DNA of 33,061 nucleotides from Minisyncoccota bacterium (GCA_021734405.1 JAIPJA010000007.1:1-33061), one strand, 5' to 3'; shown: positions 1 to 7,913, numbered from the stretch's first letter. Numbers and translations are program-made. Notes: generated by a model from the letters alone, not told the origin.

Positions 1-2
1 CT

Positions 3-1694
3 GGTACAACCGTATCAGACACTTCAGTTTGGAGCATTTCTGCTAATGACACCATGAACTGCCAAGTTCGTGTTGACATTGAAAACACTAAGGATGAAAA
101 TGATTATGTTAAAGCTTCTATTGATGTTGACAACTGGACTTTCAAAGACGTAGCTACTGGTGATACTATCACCGATGTTGTTCCTTCTAGTGATATTGCT
201 GGAAGTGAAATGAATGTAGTAGCCGCTTCTTTAACTGTTACTCAAGCTGCTACTCCTCCAGGGGCTACTCACGTAGGTGGAGCTAACATGATTGAAGTAA
301 ATGGCTTTAACTTTGCTGCTGGCAATGCTGAAGACATTACTGTTACTGCTTTAACTCTTCATGGTTATATCGATGAAAACAATGATGGTAATGTAGGTGA
401 TGACTACACTGTTGGTGTAGATAATAGCGTTTACTTCAAAGATGTGTTAACCAGCGTTGAACTTTATGCTAACGGCACAAAGATTGGCGAAACTAAAACT
501 GCTACAACTGGCGGTGTAGTTACTTTCAACTCTCTAAATTGGACTGTTGAAGCTGGTTCTACTGAAAGATTAGTAGTTAAAGGCACTCTATCTAGCAACT
601 CTCCTTATGGAGGAAATAGTGATTATATCCAGTTCTTAGTAAACTCTGTAACTGCAGAATATGATGCTGGAACTAGTGTTTCACCTACTATTTCTTCTGT
701 AAATACTGCTGGTGATGTTACTGTTTACCAGACTATTACTTCAGCTGGTACCTTAACTGCTTCTTTAGATGCAGGTACTCCTGATTCTTCACTTATAACT
801 ATGGCTACAAATGACGTAGTTATGACTAAGATCAAGTTTGCTGCTACTGATGAAGATTTTGTAGTTGAAGAATTACAAATTGAAAATGCTGCTGATACTG
901 ATGATGACGCTGCTTATGGACCTGTAACTATTAGTTACACCAATAGCGCTGGTCAAACTGAAACTGCTAACGCTTACTTTACTGCTAACGAAGCTAACTT
1001 CAGTGGTCTAGACATTTTAGTTCCTGCTGATGATGACACTGTTGTAACTGTTATGGCTGACATCAATACTGATGCTGGCGGAGCAAACAATGATACCACT
1101 ACTTCTTTGAGTCTTGACGGCGGTGATGATTTCAGAGCTGTAGCTCAAGATTCAGGAACTGTAGATGCTGATGTTTCTGATGTAACTGGAAACAGTCATT
1201 ATATCTATGAATCTGTACCTACTGTAGCTTTTGCTGCAAATACTCCATCAGGAGACTTGATTCCAAGTGCTAACGGTCTTTTAGCTAGAATTGATATTAC
1301 TGCTGATGCTAACGAAGACATCACTTTTGCTTCAAGTGCTTCTAACTACATTACAGTACAAGTTGCTACCTCTGGTGCTGCTATCTCATCTTTAGTTCTA
1401 AAAGATGCTGATGGAAATACCTTAGATACTGCAGCTACTGTAACTAGTGGAGAAGCTACCTTCATGATTGGTCAAAGCACTGATAGTGACTTAACCATCC
1501 CTGCTGGACAAACTAAGACTGTCTTAGTTTACGGTGATATTACTGGCTTTACTAATGCTGGTGACACTGTTCAAATCTGGCTAGATGACGCAGCTGCTGA
1601 TATTGACTGGGGCATTGATGGCACCGGTGAATACCAGAGAGGCAACATCATCTTCAAAGGTGACCTTTATGGTGGAGCTTTAGTTAAACCGTAA
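3..1694 (+). CDS. C-terminal part of a large Thr/Ala/Asp-rich surface (S-layer-like) protein, 5' truncated by window edge
   Basis: The frame is open from nt 3, upstream of the listed ATG at 54. The translation is beta-rich and repetitive, rich in T/A/D/V and very poor in Lys/Arg, typical of secreted surface proteins. Ends in tandem TAA TAA stops. Confidence 0.7.
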   Translation, partial: GTTVSDTSVWSISANDTMNCQVRVDIENTKDENDYVKASIDVDNWTFKDVATGDTITDVVPSSDIAGSEMNVVAASLTVTQAATPPGATHVGGANMIEVNGFNFAAGNAEDITVTALTLHGYIDENNDGNVGDDYTVGVDNSVYFKDVLTSVELYANGTKIGETKTATTGGVVTFNSLNWTVEAGSTERLVVKGTLSSNSPYGGNSDYIQFLVNSVTAEYDAGTSVSPTISSVNTAGDVTVYQTITSAGTLTASLDAGTPDSSLITMATNDVVMTKIKFAATDEDFVVEELQIENAADTDDDAAYGPVTISYTNSAGQTETANAYFTANEANFSGLDILVPADDDTVVTVMADINTDAGGANNDTTTSLSLDGGDDFRAVAQDSGTVDADVSDVTGNSHYIYESVPTVAFAANTPSGDLIPSANGLLARIDITADANEDITFASSASNYITVQVATSGAAISSLVLKDADGNTLDTAATVTSGEATFMIGQSTDSDLTIPAGQTKTVLVYGDITGFTNAGDTVQIWLDDAAADIDWGIDGTGEYQRGNIIFKGDLYGGALVKP

Positions 1695-1744
1695 TAACGG
1701 CTTAACTTCAGTAAAGCATTTCAACTAATTACTAGTTGATATAG

Positions 1745-1780
1745 AGAAGAGCGGGGTAAAACCCGCTCTTCTTGCTTTTT
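1745..1780 (+). terminator. Intrinsic terminator after the surface protein gene
   Basis: AGAAGAGCGGG gtaaaa CCCGCTCTTCT: perfect 11-bp stem followed by TGCTTTTT. Confidence 0.9.
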
Positions 1781-1837
1781 AATAATATAGAGTATATAAT
1801 AGTTTAATTCATTGATGTTTAACAAAAAAATATATTT

Positions 1838-2368
1838 ATGAAAACTTTGAAGAGTCATTTACGTAATCGCTTACTTATTCCCTTTGGCTTAACTATTTTA
1901 CTTGTAGCTATGCTTATCTTTATTTTCTTGCATTTGAGCGTGGTGGATAGTAATTCATTTATGGTTGCTTTTTTGAGTTACATCTTTATTTCCATGATTG
2001 GTTTGTTCTTTATCATTAAGGCTCTTAGAAAGTTTGATTACGTGGAAAATAGGCTGGATGGAGTAGAGGTTTATTTAGTTAAAAAAATAAATAAAGATTT
2101 ATTTATTAAATTAGCTAAAAGGCAGAAAGGTAAGGATAAAAATAGTTATCTTTTTTCCTATAATGAGGCTCTAGAAGTAATAAAGGCTCATAAAAATTTT
2201 TTTTACGATTGGAAAACGTTTGTTGGTGTTTACTTTGGAAATAAGTTTTATTGGGCTGAGGTTTTTCAGGATAATAAGACCAAGAATCCCGGTCTTGTAT
2301 TAAAAGAAGCGTTAATTAGTCACAGGATAAAAGAGAAGGAGCCAGTGCTATTAGTTTTCAAAAAATAA
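1838..2368 (+). CDS. Hypothetical membrane protein, two N-terminal TM segments
   Basis: 176-aa ORF with two long hydrophobic segments near the N-terminus and a soluble C-terminal half. Confidence 0.65.
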   Translation: MKTLKSHLRNRLLIPFGLTILLVAMLIFIFLHLSVVDSNSFMVAFLSYIFISMIGLFFIIKALRKFDYVENRLDGVEVYLVKKINKDLFIKLAKRQKGKDKNSYLFSYNEALEVIKAHKNFFYDWKTFVGVYFGNKFYWAEVFQDNKTKNPGLVLKEALISHRIKEKEPVLLVFKK

Positions 2369-2374
2369 AATAAA

Positions 2375-2411
2375 AAAGCCCTGAATAATAAATTCAAGGG
2401 CTTATTTTTTT
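2375..2411. terminator. Bidirectional intrinsic terminator between convergent genes
   Basis: AAGCCCTGAAT aataa ATTC-A-AGGGCTT hairpin flanked by an A-run on the left and T-run on the right. Confidence 0.8.
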
Positions 2412-2414
2412 TGT

Positions 2415-3125
2415 TTATTTAATCAACTCTCTTATTTCCAATAGACTACTGGCAACTTGGTAGCTAAAGCCATTTCGCTTTATTTTAAAGTTTTCTTCCC
2501 ATTCTTCATAGTCATGTAGGCCAGTGGTTAGACCAATGAAATTTAAATTAGTGTTTGTAGCTAACTGAAAGTCATGAAGAATACTGTCACCTACAAAGAC
2601 AAAGTCTTTTAATTGATAGTGTCTTTTGTGCTTGAGTATTGGTTTTAAAACCAAGGGATTAGGTTTACAGATAAATTGTTGTGTAATTTTATCCTTTAAG
2701 GTGTTTCCTGCTATTATTAGCTCAAACATTTTAAGATTTAAGCCAATCTCTTTGCTAGCTCTTAGAAATGACTCTTGGTCTCGGTTGGTTAAAATAAAAA
2801 GGTCTTTCTTTTTACTTTTGAAATGAAGCAGGAGTTCAAAGATTAAAGCTTGTTCTTCTGTGTTTACATCTAAAGCGCTCTGATCGTTTAAATGTATATC
2901 TAAAAACATGGCTCTTTCTTCTTCGCTCCAGTCTAAAGCAAAGGCCAAGTTCTCCGATATCATTTCCATGTTTTGTCCCCAGAGCTCTTTTAAAAGGCTT
3001 AGGTCGGGAACCTTTTTATTACTATCAACTGCTATAGCAATGTTTTTTCTGATACGTTCCATGCTATTTACGGTAGATGGATAAATAACCCCGTCAAAGT
3101 CAAAAATTATTTGTTTAAATTCCAT
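2415..3125 (-). CDS. HAD-superfamily hydrolase (phosphoglycolate phosphatase-like)
   Basis: N-terminal IIFDFDGVIYPS (motif I DxDG), ILTNRDQ (motif II-like), FVGDSILHD (motif IV-like). Confidence 0.85.
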   Translation of the reverse strand: MEFKQIIFDFDGVIYPSTVNSMERIRKNIAIAVDSNKKVPDLSLLKELWGQNMEMISENLAFALDWSEEERAMFLDIHLNDQSALDVNTEEQALIFELLLHFKSKKKDLFILTNRDQESFLRASKEIGLNLKMFELIIAGNTLKDKITQQFICKPNPLVLKPILKHKRHYQLKDFVFVGDSILHDFQLATNTNLNFIGLTTGLHDYEEWEENFKIKRNGFSYQVASSLLEIRELIK

Positions 3126-3170
3126 AGTGTATATTTTTGTTGATTATTATTTTTAATGAGCAATTAGGTT

Positions 3171-3198
3171 ATTATATATTACTAAGACAAAGAGTCAA
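3171..3198 (-). promoter_or_regulatory. Sigma70-like promoter for the HAD hydrolase gene
   Basis: On the minus strand: CCTTGACT, 16-bp spacer, TATAAT, about 45 nt upstream of the start codon. Confidence 0.7.
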
Positions 3199-3267
3199 GG
3201 GTAATTTTGTGTATATCTCTAATTTGTTTTTTTAAAGCTTAAGCTATATAATTGTAATACTTAAATA

Positions 3268-3630
3268 ATGATTTTTATGGAGACAATTTTAAATTTACTA
3301 CAAATAGCTTTAAGCTCAGATTGGTGGGTTCATATAGTTTCTAATTTTGCTTTATGGGGACTTTTATACGTAATTGAAGTTAAGCTTTTAAGCAGGAAGT
3401 TTAAAAGTCGTAACGTTTTATTGCAACTTTTATTATCTAACCTTATAGACTTAGATCATTTATTATCTCGTCCTATTTATGATCCTAGTCGTTGTAGTTT
3501 AAATAATCATTTATTTCACTCTTACTATTTTATACCTGCTTATGTTATTGGGCTCTTTACTCGCTTTAGATATTTTTTTATGGGTATAGGTCTTCACTTT
3601 TTTATTGACTACATTGGTTGTGTTTTTTAG
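3268..3630 (+). CDS. Small integral membrane protein (DUF6122-like)
   Basis: 120 aa, multiple TM; NLIDLDHLLSRPIYDPSRCSLNNHLFHS motif recalls the DUF6122 family (from memory, not searched). Confidence 0.55.
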   Translation: MIFMETILNLLQIALSSDWWVHIVSNFALWGLLYVIEVKLLSRKFKSRNVLLQLLLSNLIDLDHLLSRPIYDPSRCSLNNHLFHSYYFIPAYVIGLFTRFRYFFMGIGLHFFIDYIGCVF

Positions 3631-3658
3631 AGTAGGGAAGGCGTAAAAAAGCATAGGT

Positions 3659-3690
3659 ATGACACAATAGACTTTAAAAAATGACACAAT
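3659..3690 (+). repeat. Two direct copies of ATGACACAAT, 22 bp apart, upstream of the zinc-ribbon gene
   Basis: Exact 10-mers at 3659-3668 and 3681-3690. Confidence 0.6.
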
Positions 3691-3752
3691 GGTGTTATTA
3701 TGTTAATTGTTAATATATTTAATTGTTCATTTAGAAAAGAAAGGAGTAAATT

Positions 3753-3995
3753 ATGAGTTATTGTCCGATTTGCGGTATTGGTTTAGGTGGTTGCCCTTGT
3801 TGTGGTCATAGGCAAACTGAGTTTAAAGGTAGAGAAATAGAGCAGGCTCGTATAGTTAACAATTTTGACGGTGGCGCTGTTTTTCAGGGGTCTGGTAATT
3901 CCCATTTTACTTTTAATAAGGGAAATTTTCATGTTACAACTGAGATTCCTGGTTTGAAACAAGGAGTGAGAATTAATATCAGAGATGATATTTAA
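3753..3995 (+). CDS. Small zinc-ribbon/knuckle protein of unknown function
   Basis: MSYCPICGIGLGGCPCCGHRQ N-terminus; preceded by a strong SD (AAAGGAG). Confidence 0.65.
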   Translation: MSYCPICGIGLGGCPCCGHRQTEFKGREIEQARIVNNFDGGAVFQGSGNSHFTFNKGNFHVTTEIPGLKQGVRINIRDDI

Positions 3996-4027
3996 AAATT
4001 AGGTAATCTGGAAAAATTATCTAATAA

Positions 4028-4062
4028 AAAGCAGGTTATTTAAAAACCTGCTTTGTTTTTTG
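4028..4062. terminator. Bidirectional intrinsic terminator between convergent genes
   Basis: AAAGCAGGTT atttaa AACCTGCTTT stem followed by a T-rich tract. Confidence 0.85.
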
Positions 4063-4064
4063 TT

Positions 4065-5090
4065 TTATTCTTTTTCGCATTCCCTTATAACAGACAAGAG
4101 TTTAATGGCCAGCACTGGGTGCATGGAAGCGTTCGTAACTTTACCGCCAGTGCTTTTTTTATAGCCCCTGTCAACAGTGTTTCCTAAAATGATCTTATCA
4201 AAGGGAGAGTCTTCCACAAAAGTTCTTTTCCAGCCTGACGTGCAAACTGGGTGGGTGGCACAAAAAATTAATTTTTTAGCCCCTCTTTCTTTGAGTTTTT
4301 TAGCTGTCATTTTAGCAGTGCTTCCGGTAGCTATTTCATCTTCAACCATAATAACAACTTGTCCATCTAAGTTTTCTGCTGGTCTAACCGGATAGTCAAA
4401 CTCTTCTCTTAGACTTTGCAAAACACTTTCTTCTAATTCTTTTTGCTCTACAGTTCCTTCAGCACTTCTTTCTTTTAAGTTAAAAAGTACTGGCAAATGA
4501 AGAAGTTTAGCTAAGTTAATAGCTCTAACAATAGAACCTTTATCAGGTGAATAGATAACTACGTTTTCTTCTTTATCTAAAACAGGTTCTAAAAGTTCAG
4601 CAAAAATTTTAGCTCCGGAAGTGTTGTGGACAGTAATACCAGCTTCTTTAAAATAAGTTAGAGCTGTTTCTGAATGGATGTCGCAAAGCAGTATTTCATC
4701 AACTCCGACGGCCTTCATTTCCGTGACAAATTGGAGATTACGATTAATTTCAAGAAATTTTTCTTGCCTTTCTTGCCTTCTATACATCATAAAGGGCATG
4801 ACAGCGATTACTTTTTTAGCTTGATATTGCTTTTTACAAGCAAATACCAGAGTTAAAAACTCTTCTTTGAGTTTTAAAGTGTTACAACTTTGAAAGATGA
4901 TAACATTTTTGTCTTTAATTTTTTCTGGTTTGGGAATTCGGAAGTCGTCCTCACCGTCAGGGTAGCTGTCAAAATTAATGTGTGAAAACTTGAAATCACT
5001 ACCAGCACTATTGTTTATCCATTGAATAGTTTTATCAGCCAATTCATAATGGCCGGTTCCTGATAGAATAATAAAATTTTCTTCTTTCAT
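4065..5090 (-). CDS. prs: Ribose-phosphate pyrophosphokinase (PRPP synthetase), divergent
   Basis: GTGHYELADK, PFMMYRRQERQEK (flexible-loop region), PRPP-binding loop VIMVEDEIATGST; overall PRPP synthetase layout. Confidence 0.8.
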   Translation of the reverse strand: MKEENFIILSGTGHYELADKTIQWINNSAGSDFKFSHINFDSYPDGEDDFRIPKPEKIKDKNVIIFQSCNTLKLKEEFLTLVFACKKQYQAKKVIAVMPFMMYRRQERQEKFLEINRNLQFVTEMKAVGVDEILLCDIHSETALTYFKEAGITVHNTSGAKIFAELLEPVLDKEENVVIYSPDKGSIVRAINLAKLLHLPVLFNLKERSAEGTVEQKELEESVLQSLREEFDYPVRPAENLDGQVVIMVEDEIATGSTAKMTAKKLKERGAKKLIFCATHPVCTSGWKRTFVEDSPFDKIILGNTVDRGYKKSTGGKVTNASMHPVLAIKLLSVIRECEKE

Positions 5091-5132
5091 GATTTATTAT
5101 TTTTTTTGTTTAAAGATCTAATGAATTATTTT

Positions 5133-5161
5133 ACTGTATGTTTTTTCTAGTTATTAGTCAA
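5133..5161 (-). promoter_or_regulatory. Sigma70-like promoter for the PRPP synthetase gene
   Basis: On the minus strand: ACTCTTGACT, 17-bp spacer, TACAGT. Confidence 0.6.
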
Positions 5162-5299
5162 GAGTTTGAGGGTAAATTTGTAAATTTAATAGTTAAAGAG
5201 GAGTGAAGAGGTAGTTAAATTAATTTAGAGCCCCTCAAGAGATTTAATTTATATATTACAATATAGTAATTTAATATATACCGGCATTATTATATAAAT

Positions 5300-5351
5300 A
5301 TAAGTTTAGCACATAAGCTAAACTTATTTGATTTTTCTATAAGTTTAGCTT
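5300..5351. repeat. Triple inverted/direct repeat able to form two mutually exclusive hairpins
   Basis: ATAAGTTTAGC (5300-5310), AAGCTAAACTTAT (5315-5327), ATAAGTTTAGCTT (5339-5351). The middle arm pairs perfectly with either flank (11 bp or 13 bp). Confidence 0.75.
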
Positions 5352-5506
5352 GTAATACAATTAATCGTAATGGGAATGGAGCCCGTATTTTCAGTTTGGA
5401 AGTTTGATATAATAAGCTGTTGTAGAATATCAACTAATTTCAATTGATAAAAATGTCAGTCAAGAGTTTAAGGGGTGCTTAACTTTTTATGTTGTTAATT
5501 ATCCGA

Positions 5507-6007
5507 TTAGTTTACTTGTTTGACTGTATAAGCTTGCTCCTTGTCTTTAGTGTTTAAAGTTATCTTGTCTCCAACCTTTTTTCCAATAAGTCTGGCACCT
5601 AGAGGTGAGAGATGGGAAATTATACCTTCGGTGGGATTGCTTTCACTAGAACCTAAGATAGTATAGGTTGTTTCTTGGTCATTTTTTTCTAAAACTACCT
5701 GACTGCCTATTTGTATTTTTCCCTCACTGTTTTTGTTTTCTATAATTATAGCGTGTTTTAGTTGATTTTCTACAAACAATATCTTATTGTTTAAACCTCT
5801 TAGCTGAGATTTAGCTAATTGGTAGCCAGCATTTTCAGAAAAATCACCATCAGAAGCTAATCTTTTTACTTCACTAGCTAGAATTGGTTGTTTCTTTTGC
5901 AACTCTTTTAGTTCTTGTGTTAACTTTTGATATTTAAGTTGACTAAGATAAGGGTCTAGTTTAGATCTTATTTTTCTTTGTTCGCTTTTTCTTTTAGGTA
6001 CTTGCAT
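5507..6007 (-). CDS. greA: Transcription elongation factor GreA/GreB family
   Basis: N-terminal coiled coil with DGDFSENAGYQLAKSQLRGLNNKI; C-terminal FKBP-like part (SPLGARLIGKKVGD). Confidence 0.9.
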   Translation of the reverse strand: MQVPKRKSEQRKIRSKLDPYLSQLKYQKLTQELKELQKKQPILASEVKRLASDGDFSENAGYQLAKSQLRGLNNKILFVENQLKHAIIIENKNSEGKIQIGSQVVLEKNDQETTYTILGSSESNPTEGIISHLSPLGARLIGKKVGDKITLNTKDKEQAYTVKQVN

Positions 6008-6078
6008 AAGGTTTTTTAAATTTTTACCTTATCATTTTAGCAATAAAAGAGTCTAGTGGTAAAGACTAAAAATTTTTA

Positions 6079-6106
6079 TTGACTAATATTAGATTTCTTG
6101 TATAAT
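6079..6106 (+). promoter_or_regulatory. Sigma70-like promoter driving the ncRNA candidate
   Basis: TTGACT (6079-6084), 16-bp spacer, TATAAT (6101-6106); no ORF follows before the terminator. Confidence 0.8.
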
Positions 6107-6112
6107 ATAGTT

Positions 6113-6360
6113 AAATAAGAAAGTGGTTTAGGAAAGCTTATTTTTTAATTAGTCTTGTAGGCATGTGTGAACAGGGTTGTGCCAGAGATTTTTAAAAAGT
6201 AGGTGAGAGGGATAAAAGTCCCAGACTGAAAAAGGCTAAGGTCCAAAAATTGAAGGTAGGTGGATAATTCTATCTTTAACCGAAGCCGCAGGCGTTCCCT
6301 GGATATTATCAGACGCGGTACTAAGCCAAGGGGTCAATTAGTTTTGACCTCTCTTTTTTT
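6113..6360 (+). ncRNA. Structured non-coding RNA candidate, about 245 nt, family not recognised
   Basis: Own promoter, no credible ORF, locally richer in G/C than neighbouring intergenic DNA. Closing helix 6124-6131 (TGGTTTAG) with 6321-6328 (CTAAGCCA); further stems TTAGTCT/AGACTGA and GGGA/TCCC; ends in an intrinsic terminator. Confidence 0.7.
6328..6360 (+). terminator. Intrinsic terminator of the ncRNA candidate
   Basis: AGGGGTCAA ttagt TTGACCTCT hairpin followed by CTTTTTTT. Confidence 0.85.
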
Positions 6361-6367
6361 ATTACTC

Positions 6368-6395
6368 TTGATTTTATTAATTATTTATGTAATAC
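6368..6395 (+). promoter_or_regulatory. Separate promoter for the gene at 6438
   Basis: ACTC-TTGATT, 16-bp spacer, TAATAC, located just downstream of the ncRNA terminator. Confidence 0.5.
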
Positions 6396-6437
6396 TGAGT
6401 AATTAATAATAGATGTTTAACAAAAAAATAATAAAAT

Positions 6438-6896
6438 ATGAAAACTTTTTTGACAGTGTTAGCGATGATTGTCCTATTTTTGATTATGCTTATTTTAGGG
6501 CTATTCGTTTTTGAGGCTGAACAGCAAGTTTGGCAATATCTTGTGAGCTTGTGGCGCTCTCAAAGAGAAAAGCTCCCAGCTTTTTTAATGGGTGGGGTCT
6601 ATTTACTCTTATATTTAATTCCTTTTTTTCAGAATATAAGAATTAAAAAAGAATTAAAAAGAGAATCAGAAAAAGATTTTTTTTATAAAGCTGCTTTGAA
6701 AATAAATTTTATTTTCTTCTTAGTTATCTTTGCTGGTTACAATCTTTTTTCCTTTGGGTCTTTTAACCTATTAAAGGAAAATCAACCTGTAGGAATGGTT
6801 TTTATTGCTTTGGCAATAATCACCTTTTTTGTTTATATATTTTCAGCAAATAAAGTAGTGTTTTACTTGAAGCATAAACAGGCTCTTTCAAGATAA
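6438..6896 (+). CDS. Hypothetical membrane protein, about 4 TM
   Basis: 152-aa ORF with alternating hydrophobic segments; followed by a terminator. Confidence 0.65.
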   Translation: MKTFLTVLAMIVLFLIMLILGLFVFEAEQQVWQYLVSLWRSQREKLPAFLMGGVYLLLYLIPFFQNIRIKKELKRESEKDFFYKAALKINFIFFLVIFAGYNLFSFGSFNLLKENQPVGMVFIALAIITFFVYIFSANKVVFYLKHKQALSR

Positions 6897-6917
6897 GTAG
6901 AATAAAAATTTTTAATT

Positions 6918-6947
6918 ACCAGGATTTAAATTCCTGGTTTTTTTATT
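6918..6947 (+). terminator. Intrinsic terminator
   Basis: ACCAGGA tttaaat TCCTGGT followed by a T-run. Confidence 0.85.
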
Positions 6948-7019
6948 TTCACAGCTTTTTTAAGCTAGCTTTAATTTTTCTAAATAAGCTATGTGTTAGC
7001 TTAGAGAAGTGTCTTAAAG

Positions 7020-7058
7020 CGCTCCTAGTCTCTTCTTTTTTTAGAAGAGCTAGGAGCG
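7020..7058 (+). promoter_or_regulatory. Strong hairpin abutting the start codon (putative translational control element)
   Basis: CGCTCCTAG-t-CTCTTCT tttttt AGAAGAG-CTAGGAGCG: 16 bp with one bulge, ending 1 nt before ATG 7059. The 3' arm carries AGGAG. No T-run follows. Confidence 0.7.
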
Positions 7059-7907
7059 ATGAAATCAGTTATGAAAATAAAGAGAAAAAAATTTAGCTTA
7101 AAGAAAAAGATTATAATTATAGTCATAACTACAATCTTAGTTTTAAGTAGTTTAATAATTTCTTTAGATTGGTGGAAATTTAGTCCTTTAGCTTCTAATA
7201 TAGCCTCAAAGAAACTACTAAAATTATCAGAGGCTTCTTTTTCTTGTCGAGAGCAATGTAATTATTGGCTTAGTTATTATTTAAAGATTATTTGTGCAAG
7301 CAGACGTTTAGATAATAGGAGCGTAGACAGGATAGAACAAGTTATTAGCAGTCAGACAGTGTCAGATTCCTTTAAGTTAGCTTTAATAGAGAAACTTAAA
7401 AACAGTAATTGTTTAGAAAAACACCCCTTACTATTTAACAGTTTAAAGGCTGTAAACTTAGAAACTTACTTTATTTTAAATGAGCCTCAAAGCTCAGACT
7501 TATTATATCAAAACAATATGAGAGAAGAATTAAAAACTATAATTAGTGACAAAAGCCTACCTTTAACTCAGCGAAAAACTGCTTTTAGAAGTTTATGGTC
7601 TGTTTTTGGCACAGAAGATTTATTTAGTTTTTACAAAGAAATTATAGCTACAGAGAGCTCAGAAGTTATTTTATTAGAAGCAGTTAAAGCCATTAGTAAT
7701 TTAAAGGCTAAGGCAACAAGTTTCAGTTTAAATGATTTATCTATATACAAGAAACTTTTGTCTTTTAATAATCCTGAACTAGAAAAAGCTGTTTTGTTTC
7801 TTTTAGCTGATTACTATCAACTTTATGGAGAGGAAATGAAGCCCTATTTAAATGATTTAGCTATATCAAACAATAATATTCGTTTATTTAAGGAGTTATT
7901 TAATTAA
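7059..7907 (+). CDS. Hypothetical N-terminally anchored, helix-rich extracytoplasmic protein (start could be ATG at 7071)
   Basis: Lys-rich N-terminus followed by one TM (IIIIVITTILVLSSLIISL), then a helical soluble region. Confidence 0.65.
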   Translation: MKSVMKIKRKKFSLKKKIIIIVITTILVLSSLIISLDWWKFSPLASNIASKKLLKLSEASFSCREQCNYWLSYYLKIICASRRLDNRSVDRIEQVISSQTVSDSFKLALIEKLKNSNCLEKHPLLFNSLKAVNLETYFILNEPQSSDLLYQNNMREELKTIISDKSLPLTQRKTAFRSLWSVFGTEDLFSFYKEIIATESSEVILLEAVKAISNLKAKATSFSLNDLSIYKKLLSFNNPELEKAVLFLLADYYQLYGEEMKPYLNDLAISNNNIRLFKELFN

Positions 7908-7913
7908 TTTTTT

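Noticed and set aside
2626-2826. Small ORFs antisense or overlapping larger genes (2626, 4177, 4674, 13472, 13603, 13813, 15399, 16521, 16740, 19458, 20507, 23176, 25141, 26158, 26637, 26973, 28980, 29334)
   Set aside because: All are shadow ORFs on the opposite strand of well-supported genes (or mostly so), with shadow-type composition and no domain signal.
6121-6330. RNase P RNA, SRP RNA, tmRNA or a known riboswitch at the ncRNA candidate
   Set aside because: By eye the diagnostic cores (GAGGAAAGTCC, GGAAGGAAGCAGCC-type loop, tmRNA ends, FMN/TPP/SAM/cobalamin cores) are missing. Short resemblances (AGGAAAG, CTAAGGTCC, CCGAAGCC) are too weak. Needs cmscan.
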